From: Prevotella sp.
Lineage (GTDB): Bacteria; Bacteroidota; Bacteroidia; Bacteroidales; Bacteroidaceae
Length of the DNA stretch: 32,370 nucleotides
Direction: 5' to 3'
Assembly (NCBI GenBank): GCA_017615355.1
Contig: JAGAAJ010000033.1
Location: 1 to 32,370 of the forward strand
The translations under genes were made by a program, and so were the position numbers. The notes beneath the pieces are model-generated. The model did not search any database. It was not told where the DNA came from and saw only the letters and a program-made list of their open reading frames with translations. The stretch's first letter is position 1; every line of letters begins with the position of its first letter. Below are positions 25,324-32,370 of this stretch, piece by piece.

Positions 25324-27816
25324 CTATTTGCGTCCGCTGTTGGTGATGAGCTCCTGCAGCTGGGCATTGAAGCCGTCGGCGGCGAGGAGCTGCTCGATGG
25401 TGAGGTGCATGCGGTAGCGCCAGTAGTGACGCGGGTTGGCAGGGATGTTGATCCTTTCTGCGTTCTGGTCGGGCAGGCGCAGCTGCTCGTCGATGCTGAG
25501 CCAGTCCTGCAGGGAGAGGAGGCAGAGCATGGAGGGCGAGGTGAGATGACGGCTCACGATGTCCTTGGCCAGCCAGCCGGGCAGCGGATGGGGTGCTGCA
25601 TCTGAGCGGTAGAGCATGGTGTTGTAGTATTTCTGCGTGCGCTCCCAGTCCTCGTCCCACCATTGGCGCAGGGTGGCCATATCGTGTGTCGAGATGGTGC
25701 AGACGGAGCGGTAGGGATTGCGGCTCAGGTGGCCGAACTCTACGGCAGGGTCTTTGGGCATCGACTGAATCTCGAGGGAGAGGATGCGCAACTCGTTCAT
25801 CACCCAGGGCACGCAGTCGGGCACCATACCCAGATCCTCGGCACAGCAAAGCATCCGCGTGGCCTGCGTCAGACGCGGCAGCTTCTTCATGGCCTCCTGA
25901 TACCAGAAATGATTATTGCGGCGATAGAAGTAGTCGTTGTAGAGGTTCCAGAAGCGCTGGCGCTCGTCGTCGTTGAACAAGGTCTGGAACTCGGGCAGCT
26001 TCGTGGCATTGATGCGGGGATGCCAGGCATTCTCCTGGCGCTTGTGGTCCTTGAGGAAGAACTCCTCGTGGAAGGGCACGCCGTAGGCCTCTATCTCCTC
26101 GCGTGTCATGGGCAGCGAGGGCTGGAACTGGCCGTAGAGACCGCTCTTCTCAGGCATGGGAATCTCCCAGATGCGGAAGAATCCGAGGACGTGGTCGATG
26201 CGGTAGGCGTCGAAATACTGGGCCATCTTGCTGAAGCGGCGCACCCACCATTGGCAGCCGTCCTTCATCATCTCGTCCCAGTTGTAGGTGGGGAAGCCCC
26301 AGTTCTGTCCGTCCTCGCTGAAGGCATCAGGCGGCGCACCTGCCTGTCCGTTGAGGTTGAAGTAGCGTGGCTCGGCCAACACGTCGGCTCCGTCACGATT
26401 GACGCCGATGGGGATATCGCCCTTCAGGATGACACGCTGCTGGCGGGCATGCTCGTGGGCGCTACGCATCTGCTGGTCGAGGAAGAACTGGATGAAGTGC
26501 CAGAAGGTCTCCGTGCCGCCTTTGTCGCGGTTGACGCAGAACTGGGCATAGGGCTCGAGCCACTCCTTGTTCTGCTCGACGAAATCCTTGTAGGCCTTGG
26601 AGCGACGCACCTTGGCACCCTCCTGGGCAAAGAGCTCGCGCAGGTATTCCATCTTCGTGGCGAACATACGCTCGTAGTCAATCTGCGGCAGGGCATTCAG
26701 CTCCTGGCGCAGCTGCTCGTAGTGGGCTCGGCGTTTCTCATCTTTTAATATGGGGAGCTGACGGAAGTCCATATACTGCGGATGCAGGGCGTAGATGCTG
26801 ATGCTGTTGTAGGGGTAGCTGTCCTGCCACGAGCCTGTGGTGTTGGTGTCGTTGATGGGCAGCACCTGCAGGATGCGCTGACCAGTCTTTGCACACCAGT
26901 CGACCATCAGCTTCAGGTCGCCGAAGTCGCCCACGCCGAAGCTACCCTCTGAACGAAGTGAGAAGACGGGGATGACGGTGCCAGCACCCTTCCATGCATA
27001 GAAGGGGAAGTAGGCCTGCGGCAGCTCGTAGACGAAGACATCGTCTTTCTGCACACCTACGCTGGGCAGCTCGATGAAACGGTTGTCGCCCGTCTCCCAA
27101 TAGCGGTCGGCATCGGTCAAGTCAGGATCCACACGTATCTCCTGAGTATCCTCTGCGCTCTTTCGCGGCTTTCTGCCAGCCATATTGGCCGCGATGAACT
27201 TAAACTCAAACCTTCCAGGCAGGCGGTCGGCATTGAGGCTCACCACCCACTCGTGACACTCGTGCTCGGTCATCATCAGGGCCAAGTCGGGATCCCAGCC
27301 GCCTAAGTAGGCAGCAGCACCAACGATGGCCAGGCACTCGCCCTGACGCAGCTGCGGAGCGCGCACCTTCAGGCGTACCGTACGCTGATACTCTACAGGC
27401 GTGCTGAGCTGGCGCTCGCGACGCATCACACAATCGGTGAAGGCCGAGGAGTAGAGGTAGGCGTCCTCAGGGATGTCGAGCCAATGGTCATACACCACAT
27501 AGCGGGTGCCCTTGACGGCAGCCAGCTCCAGGCGATGGGGCTCCATCAGCCATTCGTGACGCACCTCCTCATCGCCGCGACAAACGCTATAGTAATAGTC
27601 CAGAAAGGGTTGAGGGTTAAGAGTTGAGTGTTGAGAGACATTTGTTGAGAGTTTAGAGACGTTACTCGACGGAAGCTCACACCACCAATGCAAGCCGTCG
27701 TTCGTTTGCATAGGTTGTGTGCAAACTGCCTTTGACGAGGTGCCGTCAAGCAGGTTCAACACCAGCTGTTCGCCGAAATTGGTCTGATACTCAAGGTTGA
27801 AAAGAAGTTTCATCAT
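25324..27816 (-). CDS. malQ: 4-alpha-glucanotransferase (amylomaltase) with CBM20 domains, GH77
   Basis: 830-aa enzyme that transfers alpha-1,4-glucan chains between maltodextrins during starch or glycogen use. Two N-terminal starch-binding (CBM20-like) domains (~1-110, ~120-235: GECLAIVGAAAYLGGWDPD) precede the GH77 barrel (FSLRSEGSFGVGDFGDLKLM; SWQDSYPYNSISIYALHPQY). Catalytic residues are Asp541 in RIDHVLGFFRIWE, Glu660 in CAEDLGM and Asp712 in STHDMATLRQWW. No signal peptide, so it acts in the cytoplasm. Two adjacent ATGs (27816 and 27813) can start it. Residues ~50-72 in the first CBM20 are an insertion encoded by heptanucleotide repeats, between HWWCELP and LDYYYSV. Confidence 0.93.
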   Translation of the reverse strand: MMKLLFNLEYQTNFGEQLVLNLLDGTSSKAVCTQPMQTNDGLHWWCELPSSNVSKLSTNVSQHSTLNPQPFLDYYYSVCRGDEEVRHEWLMEPHRLELAAVKGTRYVVYDHWLDIPEDAYLYSSAFTDCVMRRERQLSTPVEYQRTVRLKVRAPQLRQGECLAIVGAAAYLGGWDPDLALMMTEHECHEWVVSLNADRLPGRFEFKFIAANMAGRKPRKSAEDTQEIRVDPDLTDADRYWETGDNRFIELPSVGVQKDDVFVYELPQAYFPFYAWKGAGTVIPVFSLRSEGSFGVGDFGDLKLMVDWCAKTGQRILQVLPINDTNTTGSWQDSYPYNSISIYALHPQYMDFRQLPILKDEKRRAHYEQLRQELNALPQIDYERMFATKMEYLRELFAQEGAKVRRSKAYKDFVEQNKEWLEPYAQFCVNRDKGGTETFWHFIQFFLDQQMRSAHEHARQQRVILKGDIPIGVNRDGADVLAEPRYFNLNGQAGAPPDAFSEDGQNWGFPTYNWDEMMKDGCQWWVRRFSKMAQYFDAYRIDHVLGFFRIWEIPMPEKSGLYGQFQPSLPMTREEIEAYGVPFHEEFFLKDHKRQENAWHPRINATKLPEFQTLFNDDERQRFWNLYNDYFYRRNNHFWYQEAMKKLPRLTQATRMLCCAEDLGMVPDCVPWVMNELRILSLEIQSMPKDPAVEFGHLSRNPYRSVCTISTHDMATLRQWWDEDWERTQKYYNTMLYRSDAAPHPLPGWLAKDIVSRHLTSPSMLCLLSLQDWLSIDEQLRLPDQNAERINIPANPRHYWRYRMHLTIEQLLAADGFNAQLQELITNSGRK
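27607..27662 (+). repeat. Heptanucleotide repeat array inside malQ
   Basis: Eight 7-bp units on the plus strand start at 27607: GGGTTGA, GGGTTAA, GAGTTGA, GTGTTGA, GAGACAT, TTGTTGA, GAGTTTA, GAGACGT. The stretch 27628-27644 matches 11239-11255 in the GH141-like gene at 16 of 17 positions. malQ is read on the opposite strand. Confidence 0.9.
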
Positions 27817-27840
27817 GGTTCCATAGTTTTTAGTCTACCG

Positions 27841-27848
27841 CAAAGTTA
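27841..27848 (-). promoter_or_regulatory. Possible -7 element for malQ
   Basis: On the minus strand 27848-27841 reads TAACTTTG, a good TAnnTTTG match 24 bp before the malQ ATG. No TTTG lies at the -33 position. Confidence 0.5.
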
Positions 27849-27937
27849 CGGCTTTTTTCCTCCCGCTGGTCATAAAAAAAGGCAGAATAAAACAAAAGCA
27901 CGATGCAAACGATTGCAGCAAAATACCCCGAAGATTA

Positions 27938-27969
27938 TTTGGAGATATGACAGCTTTGTTGTATCTTTG
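27938..27969 (+). promoter_or_regulatory. Bacteroidota promoter for the 1111-aa protein
   Basis: TTTG at 27938-27941 and TATCTTTG at 27962-27969 are 20 bp apart, close to the consensus. The predicted start near 27976 gives a ~30-nt leader before the ATG at 28008. The gene is therefore probably transcribed alone. Confidence 0.78.
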
Positions 27970-28007
27970 CAGCCAACACAGATACTAATTACTAAAAACA
28001 TCCGACT

Positions 28008-31000
28008 ATGGCGAACCCCAAAAACAAGAAACCCTCAACCAAAAACAGCTACTATTGGTTCCTACTGCTGCCCATCGCAGCACTTGTCGTACTGGCCATC
28101 GTCCTGATTCCCAAGTCGAAACACCATGACTGGGACGACGATGACGAGGACGATGAAACGTCCGAGGTCGTTTCAGGCTCTGATGGCCCTGAGCTGGAAT
28201 GGGGCGGCAACAGTCCTGCCTTCCGCAAGGAGGTGGCTCCTGGCATCGTCATCTCAGCACGTGAGAATGCCTTCGAGCAGCCTACCGAGGTGGAATTCCG
28301 CTTCGCTACGGAAGACGAGGACAAAATGGTCGGAAAGAAAGTGGAGCAGCAGCTGGAACATCAGGTGCCCCTCTTCACCTTCAGTCTCGATGCAGGATTG
28401 GAACCAACGCAGCACATCCCGGGCACCTTCAATGTGGAGTTTGACCTTGAAGAGTTGGAGATTCCCGAAGAGCTATGGGCCGGCCTTCGCGTATGCCGCG
28501 TCGACGACTATGGCAATTTGCAGGAATGGGCCTGTCGTGTGAAAGACGGTAAGTTCAGCTTCGATACCGACCGCAACTGCCTCTGGGCCATCACCTGCTT
28601 TACAGTAGCGGCGGCATTGGCAGCTAAGCTAGGCACAGCGGCTTCCTTGACGATAGGACTGGTCATTGCCGCCTCGGGTATCCCGCATGGGTTCAGCTAT
28701 CTTGCCCTCAGGACTGGCTACGGCAACAAGCCATTCGTCTACGACCACTTCGAAGTGCCACATTATGGAACCATCAGGATGGGATTCTGTCCTGAAGACA
28801 CAGAACACCCCGAAGCCCAGAAATTCCTGGAGATGGCACAGGATGCTGAAAAGCGCATCCTCAACCACCAGAAGAAAGCACAGCGCGAGGCAGATGAGGC
28901 AAGAGATTATGAGAGGACTTTGCGTAATGCCGACAATCCCATCCCTATCTATCACGATACTGAGACCCGCTTCTCTTTTTCCAAAATCTATACCAAAAGA
29001 CTGGCCAACGACGATGAGCTGATAGAATTGCTGAAAACCATCAGGGAAGAGATGCCACAAAGCATCTTGGACGTTGAGCAGATGGTGCAGTCGTCCATTA
29101 CCTATTTAAGAGATGTACAACAGCTGAAGATGCCAGGCAGTATGTGCGGCCTTTATCTCGGAGACAAAGATATCGTCGACGGCAAAGGACAGGCACTCGG
29201 CGTTTACAACCATTACTTGGATATGGATCCGTGGATAGGCATTTTGTATGCCGGCAAATACGTTGTTAACGACGGACCGGTAATCAGAGAGAACGGAAGA
29301 TCGCGCCGACTGAACAGAATAGATGAAACGGAAAAGGACAGGTTGCAGCTGTGTATATGCCATGAGATATTCCACCACATCCAAGGGTCATACGTGCTGA
29401 ACAGCCTGTTCCGCGACTTGAGGCTGGCAGAATCGACGGCCTCCGTGCTGGAGCACGACTTTACCGATTGGCTCTATAGAAAAGGAAAGCTAGCCTATGA
29501 CCCACGCACCAGGGAAGGAGACCGTAATCTGGAGTTTGTCGACCGTGCCCCAAAGGAGTGGCTGTTCGGCTCGTTATGCGAACCTGTCACTCCCTCGTCT
29601 GTCAAGTTTGACCAGTTGGGAGAGTTGATCAAGGCTACCCTTGTCGCGATGGCAAGACTGAAGGTGCAGGAAAACAGCCATCAGCCGTTTATGGATCCCA
29701 GTTATACGGCAGAAGCCGACCGTGCAGCCCAAGAGGCTCTTGAAAATCTTTCAATCAGGGCCAGGATCACGAAGGATCAGCTGTTGGATGTATGTGCTTT
29801 CCTGGGCGAGCACTTTGGAGGCCCCAACTGCGAAGTGGGCTATATGCTGGGCGATTTCATCGACTACCTGCGACGTCACAAGATGCCCAGCAACAAGCTG
29901 TACTATATCCTGGAATACGGCTCGGGATGGAACCTCGCCGAAGCCCTCAGACAAGGATTCCTGATTGATAGCGATGCAGAATTCTATCAATTCTATGAAG
30001 GCTTTGTCAAGCAGTATCTCAAGGACATCGTCAAGCGGCAAGACTACTTCGTCACCAGGGACACATTCAAGACTTTCTATCGCGGACAGCTTTGTGAGCC
30101 GTATGAGGTTGACCCGCAGAACTGTGTCCAGGAGCTGTCGTGCTGGTCGCACGCAGGAGCCTATGCCTGCCGCACTCTGAAGATCAAATCAAAGCGACCG
30201 GAAGACGTCTATAACCTCCTGCTGGTTCCTTCAGCAGGCTTGAAAGGCGACGGCGAGAAGGCCATCAAAGCCGTCATCCTCAAAGAAGACTCGCTTTTCG
30301 CACGAACTCCGTACTACTTAGAGGCTGACAGCAACAGTAACCATTCGCCAGAACATGTTGCTCTTCTCTTCACCGACCAATTCAAGGGCTATCTTACAGG
30401 GCGTAGTCTCTATGACAGCAGCAAGGCCGTTCTGAACGAGGACAACGACTACTACGATGCCGTGGCCTACTTCGCTCCTACGGAGAAACCGCGCATCAGT
30501 CCCTCGGCTGATGGGCAATTCGAATTTGAATTGGCTGAGCGGCCTGGAGAAATTCTGATGAAGAAGGAATATGTGACGGGTGTGGAGTTTGTGCTGAAGG
30601 ACAATAAGACGGGTAAGCCTGTTGATTCGCTGAAGGTGGTGTTCCCTGCAGACAAACGAGAACCCACCAAGGGACTGCTGACCTATCCCAACCGTCAGGT
30701 GGGTGAAGAGCCAGACGTCACAGGCTACGTCCGCTGGTACTATCAGCCCAATCCCAACGACACCACCTGCTATTACAGCCCGTGGAGCAAGGAGGGCGAC
30801 GCAGCATCGGGGCTCATCATCGACAATGACACGCGAGTTGCTGATATGGGATTCTATAGGGATGGGGACCGTTCGGGTTTCAACAGTCTCCCCAAAGGTC
30901 ATCTGAAGGTGTGGAGCGACGGACGTTTCGAGTGGCACTCTCCCTCTGCCAGCAGAAATGGCATGAGTGTATCGTCGTTTAGCGCCAAAGGCAAGGGCTT

Positions 31001-31343
31001 GCTGGGTGCTGAGCTGGATCACATTGTGCTGCACGTCGATGGTGTGATTGGCGAAATCGACCCCTCATCGTTCTCTTCGTCAGGCCTGACAATCAATGAA
31101 AGGCAAACGAATGAGCGAGGAGAAGAAGTGACGGTCACTACGGAATACAGCGTGAGGAGCGCTCAAGGCGCATATGTCTGCTTCAAGAAGCCATCGTCGC
31201 CTGGTGCCACCATCAAAGTCATCGTATGCTTCCCCAAGGCCACTAGAAAACGTGGTAATGGCTCTTCTGAAGAAGCCCAACTGGAATTCTACGGCTATGG
31301 AGAAGCACGCGAGATGACTACCAACCCGTTTGTCGACTACTGA
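28008..31343 (+). CDS. Membrane-anchored putative gluzincin-type metallopeptidase, unknown family
   Basis: 1111-aa protein; I do not recognise the family. Lysine-rich residues 1-12 and a membrane segment at ~15-35 (YYWFLLLPIAALVVLAIVL), followed by an acidic stretch (DWDDDDEDDE, 41-50), suggest N-in, C-periplasmic topology. Residues ~60-205 resemble ZU5/UPA-type beta-sandwiches (APGIVISARENAFEQPTEV; LWAGLRVCRVDDYGNLQEW). A hydrophobic stretch (~193-230) and a charged helical stretch (~268-308) follow. LCICHEIFHHIQ holds HExxH (His452, Glu453, His456), and Glu475 in RLAESTASVLE lies 18 residues after the second His, the M1-like gluzincin spacing. The C-terminal third looks like beta domains. 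Peptidase activity is inferred; substrate unknown. It has its own promoter and is followed by a terminator. Confidence 0.7.
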   Translation: MANPKNKKPSTKNSYYWFLLLPIAALVVLAIVLIPKSKHHDWDDDDEDDETSEVVSGSDGPELEWGGNSPAFRKEVAPGIVISARENAFEQPTEVEFRFATEDEDKMVGKKVEQQLEHQVPLFTFSLDAGLEPTQHIPGTFNVEFDLEELEIPEELWAGLRVCRVDDYGNLQEWACRVKDGKFSFDTDRNCLWAITCFTVAAALAAKLGTAASLTIGLVIAASGIPHGFSYLALRTGYGNKPFVYDHFEVPHYGTIRMGFCPEDTEHPEAQKFLEMAQDAEKRILNHQKKAQREADEARDYERTLRNADNPIPIYHDTETRFSFSKIYTKRLANDDELIELLKTIREEMPQSILDVEQMVQSSITYLRDVQQLKMPGSMCGLYLGDKDIVDGKGQALGVYNHYLDMDPWIGILYAGKYVVNDGPVIRENGRSRRLNRIDETEKDRLQLCICHEIFHHIQGSYVLNSLFRDLRLAESTASVLEHDFTDWLYRKGKLAYDPRTREGDRNLEFVDRAPKEWLFGSLCEPVTPSSVKFDQLGELIKATLVAMARLKVQENSHQPFMDPSYTAEADRAAQEALENLSIRARITKDQLLDVCAFLGEHFGGPNCEVGYMLGDFIDYLRRHKMPSNKLYYILEYGSGWNLAEALRQGFLIDSDAEFYQFYEGFVKQYLKDIVKRQDYFVTRDTFKTFYRGQLCEPYEVDPQNCVQELSCWSHAGAYACRTLKIKSKRPEDVYNLLLVPSAGLKGDGEKAIKAVILKEDSLFARTPYYLEADSNSNHSPEHVALLFTDQFKGYLTGRSLYDSSKAVLNEDNDYYDAVAYFAPTEKPRISPSADGQFEFELAERPGEILMKKEYVTGVEFVLKDNKTGKPVDSLKVVFPADKREPTKGLLTYPNRQVGEEPDVTGYVRWYYQPNPNDTTCYYSPWSKEGDAASGLIIDNDTRVADMGFYRDGDRSGFNSLPKGHLKVWSDGRFEWHSPSASRNGMSVSSFSAKGKGLLGAELDHIVLHVDGVIGEIDPSSFSSSGLTINERQTNERGEEVTVTTEYSVRSAQGAYVCFKKPSSPGATIKVIVCFPKATRKRGNGSSEEAQLEFYGYGEAREMTTNPFVDY

Positions 31344-31355
31344 TTAGGAAAAAAA

Positions 31356-31382
31356 TTAACCCCCCAAATCCTGGGGGGTTAA
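31356..31382 (-). terminator. Strong intrinsic terminator of nadB (possibly bidirectional)
   Basis: TTAACCCCCC (31356-31365) pairs perfectly with GGGGGGTTAA (31373-31382) across a 7-nt loop. On the minus strand the stem is followed by a run of seven T, so it terminates nadB, whose stop is at 31384-31386. It also lies 12 bp after the plus-strand gene's stop and may serve that gene too. Confidence 0.88.
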
Positions 31383-31383
31383 A

Positions 31384-32370
31384 TTATTTGTCGTAGGCGT
31401 GTACGGGATAGTCGATGGTGTAGTGTAGGCCGCGACTCTCCTTGCGCTCTAAGGCGAAGCGGGTGATGAGGTAGCCCACGTTGATCATGTTGCGCAGCTC
31501 GCAGATGTCGCGGCTGGCTTTTACACGCTTAAACAGGCGCTCCGTCTCTTCATAGAGCATGTCGAGACGGTCCCATGCGCGATGCAGGCGCAGGTCGCTG
31601 CGCACGATGCCCACGTAGTTGGCCATGATCTGGTTGACCTCGCGTACGCTCTGGGTGATGAGCACCTTCTCCTCGTTGGTCATCGTGCCCTCGTCGTTCC
31701 ATTCAGGTACGTGGTCGTTGAAGTCGTAGAGGTCGACGTGCTTCAGCGAGTCCTTCGCAGCGGTGTCGGCATAGACGACGGCCTCGATGAGCGAGTTGCT
31801 GGCCAGACGGTTGCCGCCGTGCAAACCTGTGCAGGAACATTCGCCAAGGGCATAGAGACGCTCGATGCTGGTTTGTCCGTTGAGGTCTACCTTGATGCCG
31901 CCGCACATATAGTGGGCAGCAGGACGCACGGGGATGTAGTCGGTGGTGATGTCGATACCCATCGAGAGACACTTCTGATAGATGTTGGGGAAATGGTGGC
32001 GTGTCTCGGCTGGGTCTTTGTGGGTGACGTCGAGGCATACGTGGTCGATGCCGTGAATCTTCATCTCCTTATCGATGGCACGTGCCACGATGTCGCGAGG
32101 AGCCAGCGAGAGGCGCTCGTCGTATTTCTCCATGAACGTCTCTCCGTTGGGCAGCTTCAGGATGCCGCCGTAGCCGCGCATCGCCTCCGTGATGAGATAG
32201 GCAGGGTGCGTCTCCTTTGGATTGTGCAGCACGGTAGGGTGGAACTGCACGAACTCCATATCCTGTACCGTTCCCTTGGCACGATAGACCATAGCGATGC
32301 CGTCGCCCGTAGCGATGACAGGATTCGAGGTGGTCAGGTAGACGGCACCGCAGCCGCCTGTGCACATCAC
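31384..32370 (-). CDS. nadB: L-aspartate oxidase, C-terminal part (partial, 5' end outside window)
   Basis: 328 visible residues of a flavoprotein that oxidises L-aspartate to iminoaspartate, the first step of de novo NAD synthesis. TGGCGAVYLTTSNPVIATGD is the FAD-domain end; FVQFHPTVL, YLITEAMRGYGG and PRDIVARAI are shared by the fumarate reductase/NadB family. VRPAAHYMCGGI (equivalent of PARHYTCGG) and LGECSCTGLHGGNRLASNSL favour NadB over succinate dehydrogenase. The C-terminal helical domain (LRLHRAWDRLDMLYEETERL) is complete. The N-terminal nucleotide-binding motif lies outside the window. Confidence 0.92.
   Translation of the reverse strand: MMCTGGCGAVYLTTSNPVIATGDGIAMVYRAKGTVQDMEFVQFHPTVLHNPKETHPAYLITEAMRGYGGILKLPNGETFMEKYDERLSLAPRDIVARAIDKEMKIHGIDHVCLDVTHKDPAETRHHFPNIYQKCLSMGIDITTDYIPVRPAAHYMCGGIKVDLNGQTSIERLYALGECSCTGLHGGNRLASNSLIEAVVYADTAAKDSLKHVDLYDFNDHVPEWNDEGTMTNEEKVLITQSVREVNQIMANYVGIVRSDLRLHRAWDRLDMLYEETERLFKRVKASRDICELRNMINVGYLITRFALERKESRGLHYTIDYPVHAYDK

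Noticed and set aside
25663-26748. 361-codon plus-strand frame inside malQ
   Set aside because: Antisense shadow of the GH77 domain, whose catalytic residues are all present on the minus strand.

Overview
The window looks like a chromosome segment of a gut or rumen member of the Bacteroidota, most likely Prevotellaceae. Evidence: the holB-ricT-gldH gene order, a DUF3667 zinc-ribbon membrane protein, outer-membrane receptors with a carboxypeptidase-D-like N-terminal domain, a CBM20-bearing MalQ, promoters of the TTTG-N19/20-TAnnTTTG type, and few Shine-Dalgarno sequences. I could not run a search, so the genus is inference.

Layout. (1) 1-429: the 3' end of a probable RNase III gene with a Pro/Glu-rich tail. 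(2) 487-12569: a plus-strand run of five exported carbohydrate-active proteins: a LacZ-type GH2, a second GH2, a GH106-like rhamnosidase, an SGNH/SASA acetylesterase and a GH141-like beta-helix hydrolase. They are packed 1-49 bp apart and look like one operon. The enzyme set recalls parts of loci that dismantle rhamnose-containing pectins (for example rhamnogalacturonan II), but no SusC/SusD pair or regulator is present here. (3) 12592-19248: MATE exporter, BaiN/HI0933-type flavoprotein (ATGA overlap), S41 processing protease and an outer-membrane beta-barrel receptor. (4) 19308-22122: holB, ricT and gldH, the last overlapping ricT. (5) 22165-24088: a minus-strand CarboxypepD_reg-like exported protein and a divergent bacterial PH-domain membrane protein. 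(6) 24089-24417: a gene-free stretch with tandem 21-bp units and a long imperfect inverted repeat. (7) 24418-27816 (minus): malQ followed by a DUF3667 protein. (8) 28008-31343: a 1111-aa membrane-anchored protein of unknown family carrying HEIFH-x18-E, the spacing of gluzincin metallopeptidases. (9) 31384-32370 (minus): the 3' part of nadB, with a strong terminator between it and the previous gene.

The most striking recurring signal is a set of short tandem repeats sitting inside genes and between them. Heptanucleotide arrays occur in four genes (GH2, GH106 signal peptide, GH141, malQ); the GH141 and malQ copies share the same composite sequence. In-frame 9-bp arrays give (PEx)n in the RNase III tail and (TSx)n in the MATE linker. 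A hexamer array in gldH recurs almost identically in the 5' leader of the neighbouring minus-strand gene. Further 9-, 16- and 21-bp repeats lie between genes. They generally fall in linkers, loops, tails, signal peptides or leaders. This looks like a genome-wide repeat process comparable to the heptanucleotide STRR repeats of cyanobacteria; some arrays could change copy number and act as expression or length switches.
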